Positions 19,696-29,085 of a stretch of DNA of 60,160 nt are shown piece after piece. Source of the stretch: Spirochaetales bacterium (lineage in GTDB: Bacteria; Spirochaetota; Spirochaetia; JAIPGG01); the NCBI GenBank assembly GCA_021736255.1, contig JAIPGG010000006.1:1-60160 (forward strand), given 5' to 3'. Position 1 is the first letter of the stretch. Every line of letters starts with the position of its first letter. The notes under the pieces are model-generated. The model was not told the DNA's origin. It ran no database searches and saw only the letters and a program-made list of their open reading frames with translations. The translations under genes were made by a program, and so were the position numbers.

Positions 19696-21378
19696 ATGAG
19701 AACTACCAAGCACGGACTCCATCGCGGCTTGCTGATTGCACTCACCCTTTTTGTAGTGCTCTCAATGGCTGTATTTGCCGGAGGACAACAGGAAGGCGCC
19801 GGCCAGGCCGAAGGTGGAGCCGAGCAGGCAGAACCGGTTCGGATGACTGCAGGGTTTACTCAGGAGGAATCCCTGGAGACTCTGAGCCCGACCGACGCAT
19901 GGCAATACGGGGAAATGGGCTGTATGTTCTGGCCGCTGGTCTATGATCAGCTGTGGATTATGGGGCCGGGCCCGGATTACGAGGCAATACCCGCTCTGGC
20001 AAAGAGCTGGGAGACCGAGGACAACCAGACCTGGACCTTTCACCTGCGTGAAGGAGTTGAATTTCACGACGGAGAAGAGGTGACCGCCGAGGATGTCGAG
20101 TTCACCCTCGAGTACTTTGTCCATTCCGATCCGGTCTGGGAATATCAGGAAGTAATGACTACCGATATTCAGGTTATTGATAAATATACCATCCAGTTCA
20201 CCCTTGAAGAGCCGCACGGCGGGGCAGGCGGGAAATATCCCCCGGGATTCTGGACCCCCATCGTACCCAAGCACATTTTCGAGCCGGTGAAAGACAGCAT
20301 CCCATCCTACCCCAACGAAGAAGCGATCGGTTCGGGCCCCTTCCAGCTGAAAGAATTCAAGTCCGGCGAATTTGTCTGGCTCGAAAAGAACGAAGACTGG
20401 TGGGGAGAAGGCCCCTATGTGGATGAGGTTGTATTCCGCATGTTCGGCAGCGAAGACGCCCGGGACATGGCCCTCAAAAGGGGTGATATCGACATGATCG
20501 GCTATGCAGGTGTCGATCCGGTTTCCGCAAAGCAGTTCGAAGGCCTCGATAATATTGAAATTCTTACTGCCGGCGGGCTTCAGATCCCCTGGGTCACCTT
20601 CAATCTGCATAATGACACCCCGATTCAGGACCTGGCTGTCAGGCAGGCTATCATGTACGCTATAAACAAACAGCGCATAGCCGACATCGTCTATCTCGGG
20701 TATGCAGAGCGTGTATACGGCTTTATCTACCCGGAAATGAGCGAGTTCAATCCCAATGTAAAACGCTACAACTACGATGTGGATAAGGCCAAAGAGGTTC
20801 TTGCAGGCGCAGGTTACACCGACACCGACGGGAACGGCGTTCTAAACGATCCGGAGACCGGAGAGGACCTGGAGTTCGAAGGCCCGATCAACTCCCAGAA
20901 GACCTACATGATCAAAACCATGCGCCTTATCTCCGAAGATCTGGCGGAAATCGGAATCAAGATCAATGTTAAACCTACCGACCAGAGCACCCTGCTGGAC
21001 TATCTATACGATCCGGTTTCGGATAACTACACCATTTCCCTCATCGATGAAGAGCCCGGCCCCTATGCCGATTGGGTTTGGGAATTCGCCCGGAGCTACG
21101 AAAACGGAGGAGAAGGCTGGAATACTGCATATTACAACAGCGAAGAGTTTGATTCTCATCTGAAGGCTCTGCTTTCTGCTGATACCCTCGAGGAGAGGAA
21201 AGAGCATTCCTATGCCATGCAGCGGATCTTGTCGGAAGACCTTCCCTTCGGCTTCCTGGTCCGGCCGGAGGCTATCGATCCGGTCAGAACCGACAACGTT
21301 ACCGGTTATGTAGAGGCTATGGGTATTTCCAACTGGATTAACCCCTGGTCCTATATCAAGGCCAAACCGGTAGAATAA
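19696..21378 (+). CDS. Oligopeptide/dipeptide ABC transporter solute-binding protein (SBP family 5)
   Basis: Signal-like N-terminus, TWTFHLREGVEFHDGEEVTAEDVEFTLEY, YAINKQRIADIVYLGYA. Confidence 0.92.
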   Translation: MRTTKHGLHRGLLIALTLFVVLSMAVFAGGQQEGAGQAEGGAEQAEPVRMTAGFTQEESLETLSPTDAWQYGEMGCMFWPLVYDQLWIMGPGPDYEAIPALAKSWETEDNQTWTFHLREGVEFHDGEEVTAEDVEFTLEYFVHSDPVWEYQEVMTTDIQVIDKYTIQFTLEEPHGGAGGKYPPGFWTPIVPKHIFEPVKDSIPSYPNEEAIGSGPFQLKEFKSGEFVWLEKNEDWWGEGPYVDEVVFRMFGSEDARDMALKRGDIDMIGYAGVDPVSAKQFEGLDNIEILTAGGLQIPWVTFNLHNDTPIQDLAVRQAIMYAINKQRIADIVYLGYAERVYGFIYPEMSEFNPNVKRYNYDVDKAKEVLAGAGYTDTDGNGVLNDPETGEDLEFEGPINSQKTYMIKTMRLISEDLAEIGIKINVKPTDQSTLLDYLYDPVSDNYTISLIDEEPGPYADWVWEFARSYENGGEGWNTAYYNSEEFDSHLKALLSADTLEERKEHSYAMQRILSEDLPFGFLVRPEAIDPVRTDNVTGYVEAMGISNWINPWSYIKAKPVE

Positions 21379-21398
21379 GTCTCAAATAAATCAACACA

Positions 21399-21429
21399 AA
21401 CCCGGCGGCCAACCGTCGCCGGGTTTTTT
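21399..21429 (+). terminator. Stem-loop with T-run between SBP and permease genes (terminator/attenuator)
   Basis: AACCCGGCG-GCCAACCGT-CGCCGGGTT followed by TTTT. Confidence 0.8.
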
Positions 21430-21460
21430 CTGCCGTCTCGCCTTTTTCAGAGCGAGTTCT

Positions 21461-22453
21461 GTGGAAAGGAGGGAGAAACAACCCGTGCGAAACTTTCTTA
21501 TTCGTAAGGTTATAGCATCGATTGTAACACTTTATGCCATAGTTACAGCAAACTTCGTTATTTTCCGGATGGCGCCCGGCGATCCGATCCGCATGATGTT
21601 CCGCGACCCCCGCGTTTCAGCGGAACAGCTGGCGGAGCAGACCGAGAAATTCGGCTTGAGCGGCAGCCTCTGGGATCAATACTTGGCCTACATGGGTAAT
21701 CTGCTGCAGGGAGATCTCGGCCTCTCGTTCTGGCAAAAACGCCCTGTTATCGATGTAATCGCAGAACGCATACCGCAGACCCTGATGCTGGTCCTTACCG
21801 CCCTTGCACTAGCTGTGTTAATCGGTACCTTTTTCGGGGCCCTGGCGGGATGGAAAAGTGGAAAGAAGACAGATTCAATCATACTTTCGACCTCTCTTAC
21901 CCTGTACTCTATCCCCTCATTCGCTATGGGCATCGTTCTACTTATGGTCTTCGCTTACATATTGACCATCTTTCCATTAGGAGGGATACGAACCCCCGCC
22001 TCGGGCTTTACGGGGATAAGGAGTGTGCTGGATGTCCTCTGGCACATGATTCTACCGGCCTTTTCGATCATACTCTGGTATGTAGGAGAATACATCCTTC
22101 TGACCAGGAGTTCGATGCTCGATGTGCTCGGGCAGGATTATATTCTCACCGCCAGGGCGAAGGGTCTGAGGGAGCGGCTCATTCGAAAGCGGCACGCTCT
22201 TCGGAACGCACTGCTGCCGGTTATCACAATTACCGGTGTTAATCTCGGTTTTGCCGTAGCAGGTATTATCGAAGCGGAAACGGTCTTTTCCTGGCCGGGG
22301 GTGGGAAGACTGATATACGATGCCGTACTCAAACGTGATTACCCGCTTTTGCAGGGAGTGTTTTTGGTGTTTGCAGCCGCCATCATCCTCGCGAATTTCG
22401 TTATCGACCTGATCTACAGCTTTGTAGACCCGCGTATCCGGGTGGGGGAGTAG
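21461..22453 (+). CDS. Peptide ABC transporter permease (DppB/OppB family)
   Basis: RMAPGDPIRMMFRDPRVSAEQ...; LTARAKGLRERLIRKRHALRNALLPVITITG. Confidence 0.92.
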   Translation: MERREKQPVRNFLIRKVIASIVTLYAIVTANFVIFRMAPGDPIRMMFRDPRVSAEQLAEQTEKFGLSGSLWDQYLAYMGNLLQGDLGLSFWQKRPVIDVIAERIPQTLMLVLTALALAVLIGTFFGALAGWKSGKKTDSIILSTSLTLYSIPSFAMGIVLLMVFAYILTIFPLGGIRTPASGFTGIRSVLDVLWHMILPAFSIILWYVGEYILLTRSSMLDVLGQDYILTARAKGLRERLIRKRHALRNALLPVITITGVNLGFAVAGIIEAETVFSWPGVGRLIYDAVLKRDYPLLQGVFLVFAAAIILANFVIDLIYSFVDPRIRVGE

Positions 22454-22457
22454 CAGC

Positions 22458-23354
22458 ATGGCTGAAACAGGATTACTGAAAACCACCGATACACAGAAAA
22501 AAAAGACGCGGGAGTTTTTTCAACTCCTTCTCGGTCATGGGATGGGAAAAACCGGAATCATAATCATTATAATCTTTCTTGTTATGGCCTTCTTTTCACC
22601 TTTGCTCTGGACCAACGATCCTTACAAGAGCGGCGAGGCAAAAGATATACTGGTAAAGCCCTCCGCCGAATTCTGGCTCGGCACCGATGATATGGGCAAG
22701 GACGTGTGGAGCCAGGTAGTCTACGGAGCACGGGTTTCCATAATGATCGGGTTCATAGCAGCGGTCATTACCGTAGTAACGGGGGCGTTCGTCGGGATTG
22801 TTGCAGGCTTTTTCGGCGGCAAACTCGAAGAGGGGCTCATGAGGATAGTCGACTTCTTTATGATGCTCCCGATTCTGCCGTTGATGATTGTTCTGGCGGC
22901 TGTCCTCGGCCCGAGTATCTGGAACATCGTTTTTGTCATCAGTGTGGTAAGCTGGCCCACCACAGCCCGCGTCGTCCGCTCCCAGGTGCTGTCTCTGAAG
23001 GAACGCCCCTTCATCGAGGCGGCCCGCTGTATAGGAGCTCCGAACAAGAGAATCATGTTCCGGGAAATACTTCCCAACGTGGTCCCTCTTCTTTTCGCCC
23101 AATCGATTCTGATGATAACCGAAACAATCTATGCAGAATCTGTATTGAGCTTTCTCGGCTTGGGAGATGCCAGCAAAATCAGCTGGGGACAGATGCTCCA
23201 TTTCGCCTTCGAATCAGGGGCGATGTCGAATTCACCCTGGTGGGTAATCCCGCCGATTCTCTCCATCGTTCTGTTAATCGTCAGTTTCTCGTTCCTCGGA
23301 ACAGCAGTAAGTGACGTATTAACACCGGGGTATAAAGAGAAGAGGGGGTACTAG
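22458..23354 (+). CDS. Peptide ABC transporter permease (DppC/OppC family)
   Basis: WLGTDDMGKDVWSQVVYGARVSIMIGF; EAARCIGAPNKRIMFREILPNVVP. Confidence 0.92.
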   Translation: MAETGLLKTTDTQKKKTREFFQLLLGHGMGKTGIIIIIIFLVMAFFSPLLWTNDPYKSGEAKDILVKPSAEFWLGTDDMGKDVWSQVVYGARVSIMIGFIAAVITVVTGAFVGIVAGFFGGKLEEGLMRIVDFFMMLPILPLMIVLAAVLGPSIWNIVFVISVVSWPTTARVVRSQVLSLKERPFIEAARCIGAPNKRIMFREILPNVVPLLFAQSILMITETIYAESVLSFLGLGDASKISWGQMLHFAFESGAMSNSPWWVIPPILSIVLLIVSFSFLGTAVSDVLTPGYKEKRGY

Positions 23355-23357
23355 AAG

Positions 23358-24329
23358 ATGGCACTGCTTGAAGTAAAAGACCTTTCAATCTATTACCAAA
23401 TGCATCGGGGAGACGCCAAGGCGGTCGACGGGGTTTCCTTTTCTATCAAGGAAAACGAGACCCTCGGCCTTATCGGGGAATCGGGCTGCGGAAAAACTAC
23501 AATCGCCCTGTCTTTGCTCCGCTTCATCCGTCCGCCCGGAAAGATAACCGGGGGCTCGATTATCTACAACGGGACAAACATCCTGGATCTGAGTGAGGAC
23601 GGTATGCGCCGTCTTCGCGGGAATGAAATAGCTATCGTCAGACAAGAGGCGCAGAATGCGCTGAATCCGGTTCTAACGGTCGGAGAACAGATTGCCGAAC
23701 AGATAATCGAACACGACAAGGTCGACAAGAATACCGCCTGGCAGCGGGCCAAGGACCAGCTCGAACTGGTAGGGATCGGTGCGGACCGGGTCAGAAGCTA
23801 TCCCCACGAGTTTTCCGGAGGGATGAGGCAGCGGGTCATGATCGCAATAGCCACGGCAAACTACCCCAAACTGCTCATCCTCGATGAACCGATTACCGGT
23901 CTCGACGTGATAGTTCAGAGACAGCTCTTGAAGCTCATCGCCGATTTACGGGATCGATTCGAGCTCACCATCATTTTTATCGCTCACGATCTCTCGGTCA
24001 TTGCCGAAAACTGCGACCGGGTCGTCGTTATGTACGCCGGAAAGGTGGCCGAAAACTCGAACACCAGCGATCTCTATCACAAGCCTTTACATCCATACTC
24101 CAGCGCCCTGATAAGTTCCTATCCCAGTATTCTCGGGGAACGGCAGGAGCTCAAGAGTATCCCGGGAGCGCCGCCGTCCCTGGTTAACCCACCGCCAGGA
24201 TGTCTGTTCGCAGACCGGTGCGAACATGTTATGGATATCTGCAGACAGAAAATCCCTCCCGAGTATGACATCGACGGTCGAAGCGTGGCATGCCACCTCT
24301 ACGAGCACAGCAAGGAGCCCCAGGTATGA
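23358..24329 (+). CDS. Peptide ABC transporter ATP-binding protein (DppD family)
   Basis: [32 protein letters not shown]-terminal oligopeptide/dipeptide extension [26 protein letters not shown]. Confidence 0.93.
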   Translation: MALLEVKDLSIYYQMHRGDAKAVDGVSFSIKENETLGLIGESGCGKTTIALSLLRFIRPPGKITGGSIIYNGTNILDLSEDGMRRLRGNEIAIVRQEAQNALNPVLTVGEQIAEQIIEHDKVDKNTAWQRAKDQLELVGIGADRVRSYPHEFSGGMRQRVMIAIATANYPKLLILDEPITGLDVIVQRQLLKLIADLRDRFELTIIFIAHDLSVIAENCDRVVVMYAGKVAENSNTSDLYHKPLHPYSSALISSYPSILGERQELKSIPGAPPSLVNPPPGCLFADRCEHVMDICRQKIPPEYDIDGRSVACHLYEHSKEPQV

Positions 24330-25351
24330 GTATCCTCGAAATCAATAATTTGAAAACACACTTTGCCCAGCGTCAGGGTTTTCTGCGAAAACTTGCGGGC
24401 AAAGAACCCGATTACATACGAGCGGTAGACGGGGTTGATCTCGATCTGGATGAGGGCGAGGTACTCGGGATCGTAGGGGAATCCGGCTGCGGAAAATCCA
24501 CTCTGAGCCGTACCATACTCAAACTAATAAAATCGACCTCCGGCAGTATGCGGTATCGGGGTACGGAGATCTCGGATATGCCCGAATCGGATTTCAAGCC
24601 CTATAGGCGGAAAATGCAGATGATCTTTCAGGATCCCTTCGGATCGCTGAACCCGCGACGGAAGGTTGCCGAGATTCTCGGAGAAACGATCGACATCCAC
24701 GAACTCGCCGAAAACCAGGAAGAACGGAAACAGATGATAGAAAAGTCTCTCAGCGAAGTGGGCCTGGATCCTCCGGGTGAATTCTGGGAAAAGTATCCCG
24801 GACTGCTCAGCGGGGGACAGCTTCAGCGGGTAAGCATGGCACGGGTATTAATACTTCAGCCGGATTTCGTCGTGGCCGACGAACCGGTATCCATGCTCGA
24901 TGTATCGGTACGCATCGGCATACTCGACCTGCTGCTTCAGCTTCGCAAGAAGTATTCCATTTCCTTTATCTACATCACCCATGACCTTGCAACCGCCCGA
25001 TATGTCTGCGACAGGATCAACATCATGTATCTCGGCCGTTTCGTCGAGTCGGGTACTACCGAAACCATATTGAAAAAACCTGCTCACCCCTACACGCGGG
25101 CTTTGATTTCTGCGGTACCGGTGCCTAATCCCGATGTCGGGGCTCCCGAGCTGCCGATCAAGGGCTATGTAAACCCGGAAGGCCTCACCGATATCACCGG
25201 CTGCCGGTTCGCTCCCCGCTGTCCGTATACGGAAGAAGCGTGCAAAAGGGAAGAACCTGAATGCACGTCGATCTACGGATCAGGCAAGCAGGAACACCGG
25301 ATTGCATGCAGAAACTTGGCGCACCTGCCTGAATTCGTCCCGCGCGGTTGA
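24326..25351 (+). CDS. Peptide ABC transporter ATP-binding protein (DppF family)
   Basis: GESGCGKSTLSRTILKL; LSGGQLQRVSMARVLILQPDFVVADEPVSMLD; C-terminal GCRFAPRCPYTEEAC. ATGA overlap with the preceding gene. Confidence 0.93.
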   Translation: MSILEINNLKTHFAQRQGFLRKLAGKEPDYIRAVDGVDLDLDEGEVLGIVGESGCGKSTLSRTILKLIKSTSGSMRYRGTEISDMPESDFKPYRRKMQMIFQDPFGSLNPRRKVAEILGETIDIHELAENQEERKQMIEKSLSEVGLDPPGEFWEKYPGLLSGGQLQRVSMARVLILQPDFVVADEPVSMLDVSVRIGILDLLLQLRKKYSISFIYITHDLATARYVCDRINIMYLGRFVESGTTETILKKPAHPYTRALISAVPVPNPDVGAPELPIKGYVNPEGLTDITGCRFAPRCPYTEEACKREEPECTSIYGSGKQEHRIACRNLAHLPEFVPRG

Positions 25352-25386
25352 TTTCAGCCTTTTCATAGCAGAGAGAGACGAAACCT

Positions 25387-25420
25387 GCGGCCCAATGTCA
25401 TCCGGCATTGGGCCGCCTTT
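25387..25420 (+). terminator. Rho-independent terminator after peptide-transport operon
   Basis: 11-bp perfect stem GCGGCCCAATG/CATTGGGCCGC followed by CTTTTAT. Confidence 0.75.
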
Positions 25421-25463
25421 TATGGTTCGCTATAGAGTCCCCGGAAGGGACAGACGGCAGCGT

Positions 25464-26195
25464 CTACAATTCCAGATTGAGCTTTCGCAGTTTCGGCGTA
25501 ATTACGAAACTGCAGTATCCTGCTCCCCTATTATTGTCATAGTAGTCCTGGTGGTAATCTTCGGCCCGGTAAAAGGTCTCGAGAGGGACTATTTCAGTGA
25601 CAAGCGGGTCATCGAAATAACCGGAATCCTCGAACTCCGCCTTCGATTTTTCTGCTGTTTGTTTTTGCTCCTGGTCGTGATAGAGGATAATTGAGCGATA
25701 CTGGGTACCCACATCCGGCCCCTGCCGGTTCAGTGTCGTCGGGTCATGGGCCTTCCAAAAAACGTCGAGTATTTCCCCGTAGCTTACAACCTCAGGATCA
25801 TACTCTATCTGTACAACCTCGGCATGTCCGGTGGTGCCGGTTGTAACCTCCCGGTATGAGGGGTCCTCCACCGACCCGCCTGCATAACCAGAGGTCGTCG
25901 AGACAACGCCCTCGATTCGGTCATACACCGCTTCGATGCACCAAAAACATCCACCGCCCAATGTTGCACTACGGGTATTTGTATTGTTCATAGTATTCTC
26001 CTTTGCCGACTCGGATGTCCGGCCGGACCCGGCCTGTTGTTTTGTATTTTTCTTTTCTTCCACGGCAGAAAAGCTGCTTCCCGATTCCCCGCTGCCTGCC
26101 GCGAAAAGGCTCCCTCCCGATACGAGAAGAATGACAAAACTTATCAGTATAATAATGAAAGCCCTGAAGGGTACAAATTGATTCGTTTGTTTCAT
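25464..26195 (-). CDS. msrA: Peptide-methionine (S)-S-oxide reductase with N-terminal signal/TM segment
   Basis: ATLGGGCFWCIEAVYDRIEGVVSTTSGYAGG; YRSIILYHDQEQKQTAEKSK. Confidence 0.95.
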   Translation of the reverse strand: MKQTNQFVPFRAFIIILISFVILLVSGGSLFAAGSGESGSSFSAVEEKKNTKQQAGSGRTSESAKENTMNNTNTRSATLGGGCFWCIEAVYDRIEGVVSTTSGYAGGSVEDPSYREVTTGTTGHAEVVQIEYDPEVVSYGEILDVFWKAHDPTTLNRQGPDVGTQYRSIILYHDQEQKQTAEKSKAEFEDSGYFDDPLVTEIVPLETFYRAEDYHQDYYDNNRGAGYCSFVITPKLRKLNLEL

Positions 26196-26291
26196 AGACG
26201 ACTCCTTATATTACTAATTTACGAATATTCGACCGGCAAGGCAGTAGTATTGAGAGAATTTTCCGGTTGGAAGGAGTTAAAAAGCGGGGAT

Positions 26292-27281
26292 CTAAGGTTC
26301 GACAGGTGAGCGACCGGTCGATCGACCGGTCGGACGGGCATGATATTGTTCAGCGATTTTTTGAAGGATCTCCTTGTTCCCAGCCAATGAACACCCGTAG
26401 CCGGTTTTTATTAACGCATCCGGGTCCTCCCTCAATGCCCGGAGAAATGGCGAACGGATAACTTCCATCACAGACCGGCCGCAAACCGAATCCGAGGCAT
26501 AATGGGCAAAGGGGCATGGCTCCACCAATCCTTGAGAAGTGAGGTGAAAAGAGCCGCTGCCGACGGCCGTGCATCGCCCGTGGTCGTCATATTCGTCTTC
26601 CGGCAGATGAACCAGAAGCATAGGCAGCCTGCGGCGTTGTTCATTCAGAAAATCAGCGAAGCTGCTGAGTGAAGCATTATCGGCAACCATCGATTCATCG
26701 GCCCCGCAGGCTGGAATGAAATCGTTGAAAAAACCAATACTGCACCCCCTCCTGAACATCTCATCGAAAAACTCATCCCGGCATAAATAGTGAACGGACT
26801 CCCGGCTAACTACCGCAGAAAAACCGAAAATGACACCGGCAGAGCGAAAAGCCTCCATTGCTGCAGTAACCGCCTCATAAACCCCTCGTCCTCGCCGTGC
26901 ATCAGTAAGGTCAAGATTTCCTTCGATGCTAACCACCGGGAAAACGTGAGGGACAGAGGCAAATCTCTGGGCAATATCATCGGTTACCAAGGTACCGTTA
27001 GTAATAACGATAAAAATCCGGTCCCTCCGCATCTCAAAAAGCTCGAAGAGTGACGGAAAAAGCAGAGGCTCCCCTCCGGTGACGACGAACAGGAAAGTCC
27101 CCAGCCGGGAAAGTTCGGAAACAACTCGAAGGACCTCTTCTGGGGGTATCTCGTCTTGGGTTTCATGCCTGCGGGAATAACAACCGCAACACTCCAGATT
27201 ACACTGCATTGTCGGACTCAAACCGATCCCCACCGGAACGGTTAGCCCATTATACCGCAGGTGTCTGCGGCGCAGGCACAT
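26292..27281 (-). CDS. Radical SAM protein with SPASM/twitch-like C-terminus
   Basis: TMQCNLECCGCYSRRHE (CxxxCxxC), FVVTGGEPLL, C-terminal Cys cluster CTAVGSGSFHLTSQGLVEPCPFAHYASDSVCG...GYGC. Confidence 0.85.
   Translation of the reverse strand: MCLRRRHLRYNGLTVPVGIGLSPTMQCNLECCGCYSRRHETQDEIPPEEVLRVVSELSRLGTFLFVVTGGEPLLFPSLFELFEMRRDRIFIVITNGTLVTDDIAQRFASVPHVFPVVSIEGNLDLTDARRGRGVYEAVTAAMEAFRSAGVIFGFSAVVSRESVHYLCRDEFFDEMFRRGCSIGFFNDFIPACGADESMVADNASLSSFADFLNEQRRRLPMLLVHLPEDEYDDHGRCTAVGSGSFHLTSQGLVEPCPFAHYASDSVCGRSVMEVIRSPFLRALREDPDALIKTGYGCSLAGNKEILQKIAEQYHARPTGRSTGRSPVEP
26311..26332. repeat. 22-bp perfect palindrome
   Basis: CGACCGGTCGATCGACCGGTCG is identical to its reverse complement; it encodes TGRSTGR at the radical SAM C-terminus. 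Confidence 0.9.
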
Positions 27282-28941
27282 CGAGGAGTTCGATAACCCG
27301 TTCGGCGCCCTTGTTAAACGCATCGGCTGCCGGACGGTAATCAAATCCAATGATTATGCTCAAACCGCTGTGAACAATCTCATGAAGCATCGATGAGAGA
27401 AGACGCAGATATGCCTCGCGAACCACTGTTCCGGAGGAGTCCCGGAAAAGAAGATCCCGAACAGATAGCGCCTCGGCAATAACCCCGACCTGTCTGGCAT
27501 AGACCGGGGAAAGCCGCTTGACCAGCTCGAGATACCCTTTCCGGTACGCCCCGCCGCCGCCTGCCAGGTTCGCTATCTGGATACGGCGGTCCCGAACCCG
27601 CCGGTTCCCCTCGCTCCTGTAAGGTATAAAACCGGTAATCAGTTTGACTACCGTTTCCGACTGAAACAACTTGTATGCAGAGTAGTATGCTAAGAGAAGT
27701 CCGGCGCTGCGGCGCAGACCGGAAACCCCGGCCGCCTGCACCAGCACTCCGGCGACCTCCCGGTCTACCGGCCGCAGCTTGTGCTCAGCCTCGCCCTCAA
27801 CGGCAAAAAGCCGTTCCTGCGACCAAGCGGCATCCAGTCCCTCCCTCAGCACTGCCTCGCAGCGCCGCAGCACAGCGATGAAGCTGTCCTGTCCGGCCTT
27901 CTCCAGCGCCTTCGAGAGCAGCCGCCGCTGCTCGCCGGTCAGAGCGGCGTTACCGCGTTCCCTCCCGCCGCCGATCCGTTCGGAAAGAACCAGTAAATAT
28001 TCTTCGAAGTCCTGCACCTGTTGTTCGATCCGGCTCGTGCCGCCCGCTTGGTTCTTTATCCTCTCGGCAAAAAAATCAACCGCCAGCTCGAGTCCGGTCC
28101 GGGAAAGAACAGCAGAACTGCCGCTGTCTGTATCCTGCAAGAGTGTTTCCAAATAGTCTCGAACCATAAGCCCGAGGGCATTCTGCATCTGTTCGATGAG
28201 ATAGGCATTGACCGGAGGGGCTCCACGCAGAAGGTTCATAGCCGGGTCCTCGGGAACAAAGGCGACCGGTTGAAATCTCGCATGCAGTTTCTCGGATATG
28301 GTTAGGTCTTCGGTGACATTCGCGTTATAGGTGGAGGCAGGGTCTCCCGGATCAAAGGATGCATCAACAATTCTGCGAAACCTATTGATCCAAAGCACGC
28401 CGCGCTTTTCGGGCACATGCTCCTGAAGACGCCTGAGGTAACTGCCGGCAGCGACATGCGATGCAGGATCGGGATTGGTCACCAGAATTACCGGTCCGAC
28501 CAGCGGCAAAAACGAAAGATGTTCCGCTTCCTCGGATCCGGCACTCATATCAAAAACAAACAGATCATATGTGTTTATTAATTCATCCCGGCTGGTTTCG
28601 AAAAGGAAAGTCTTCACTGCGGCGGGATCTTTGAATCCGGCATTGTAGGGCTGAAGAATATCAAGGTCCGGGTAGGCGCCGATCCGTATTGAGTCAATCC
28701 GGGCGGGCTCTGAGGTTTGTGAACGCTGAACAACGGCTTTTTTCAACCCCTCCGAGACATCCCGGAGATCGAGCAGGACTGCCGCATCGGAAAGGGGATC
28801 GAGATCAACCAATGCTGTGTGATACCCCTGTCGCGCCGCCCAGACGGCAAGATTCACCGCCGTAGTGGTTTTGCCCACCCCGCCTTTACCGGAAACAACA
28901 GCAACAGATCTATTCCGAATACCGCTTGCCACCTCAATCAT
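27250..28941 (-). CDS. ParA/MinD-like ATPase with large C-terminal helical domain
   Basis: VAVVSGKGGVGKTTTAVNLAVWAARQGYHTALVDLDPLSD deviant Walker A; ~300-aa C-terminal extension of unknown function. Start set to MIEVASG. Confidence 0.85.
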   Translation of the reverse strand: MIEVASGIRNRSVAVVSGKGGVGKTTTAVNLAVWAARQGYHTALVDLDPLSDAAVLLDLRDVSEGLKKAVVQRSQTSEPARIDSIRIGAYPDLDILQPYNAGFKDPAAVKTFLFETSRDELINTYDLFVFDMSAGSEEAEHLSFLPLVGPVILVTNPDPASHVAAGSYLRRLQEHVPEKRGVLWINRFRRIVDASFDPGDPASTYNANVTEDLTISEKLHARFQPVAFVPEDPAMNLLRGAPPVNAYLIEQMQNALGLMVRDYLETLLQDTDSGSSAVLSRTGLELAVDFFAERIKNQAGGTSRIEQQVQDFEEYLLVLSERIGGGRERGNAALTGEQRRLLSKALEKAGQDSFIAVLRRCEAVLREGLDAAWSQERLFAVEGEAEHKLRPVDREVAGVLVQAAGVSGLRRSAGLLLAYYSAYKLFQSETVVKLITGFIPYRSEGNRRVRDRRIQIANLAGGGGAYRKGYLELVKRLSPVYARQVGVIAEALSVRDLLFRDSSGTVVREAYLRLLSSMLHEIVHSGLSIIIGFDYRPAADAFNKGAERVIELLDVPAPQTPAV

Positions 28942-29002
28942 ATCGGCAGCATCATACCACGAAGCTGAAGAAGAGAAAAGCAAAACTGTCGACCCGCTGT
29001 TA

Positions 29003-29030
29003 TTGCAGGATACAGACTCTATGATATAAT
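29003..29030 (+). promoter_or_regulatory. Sigma70-like promoter upstream of the rhamnulokinase gene
   Basis: TTGCAG - 16 bp - TATAAT. Confidence 0.5.
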
Positions 29031-29085
29031 ACCCCTCGGCAAAGATCGGACCGAGACAGCACGAAACCCTAGAAAAGGATCAGAT

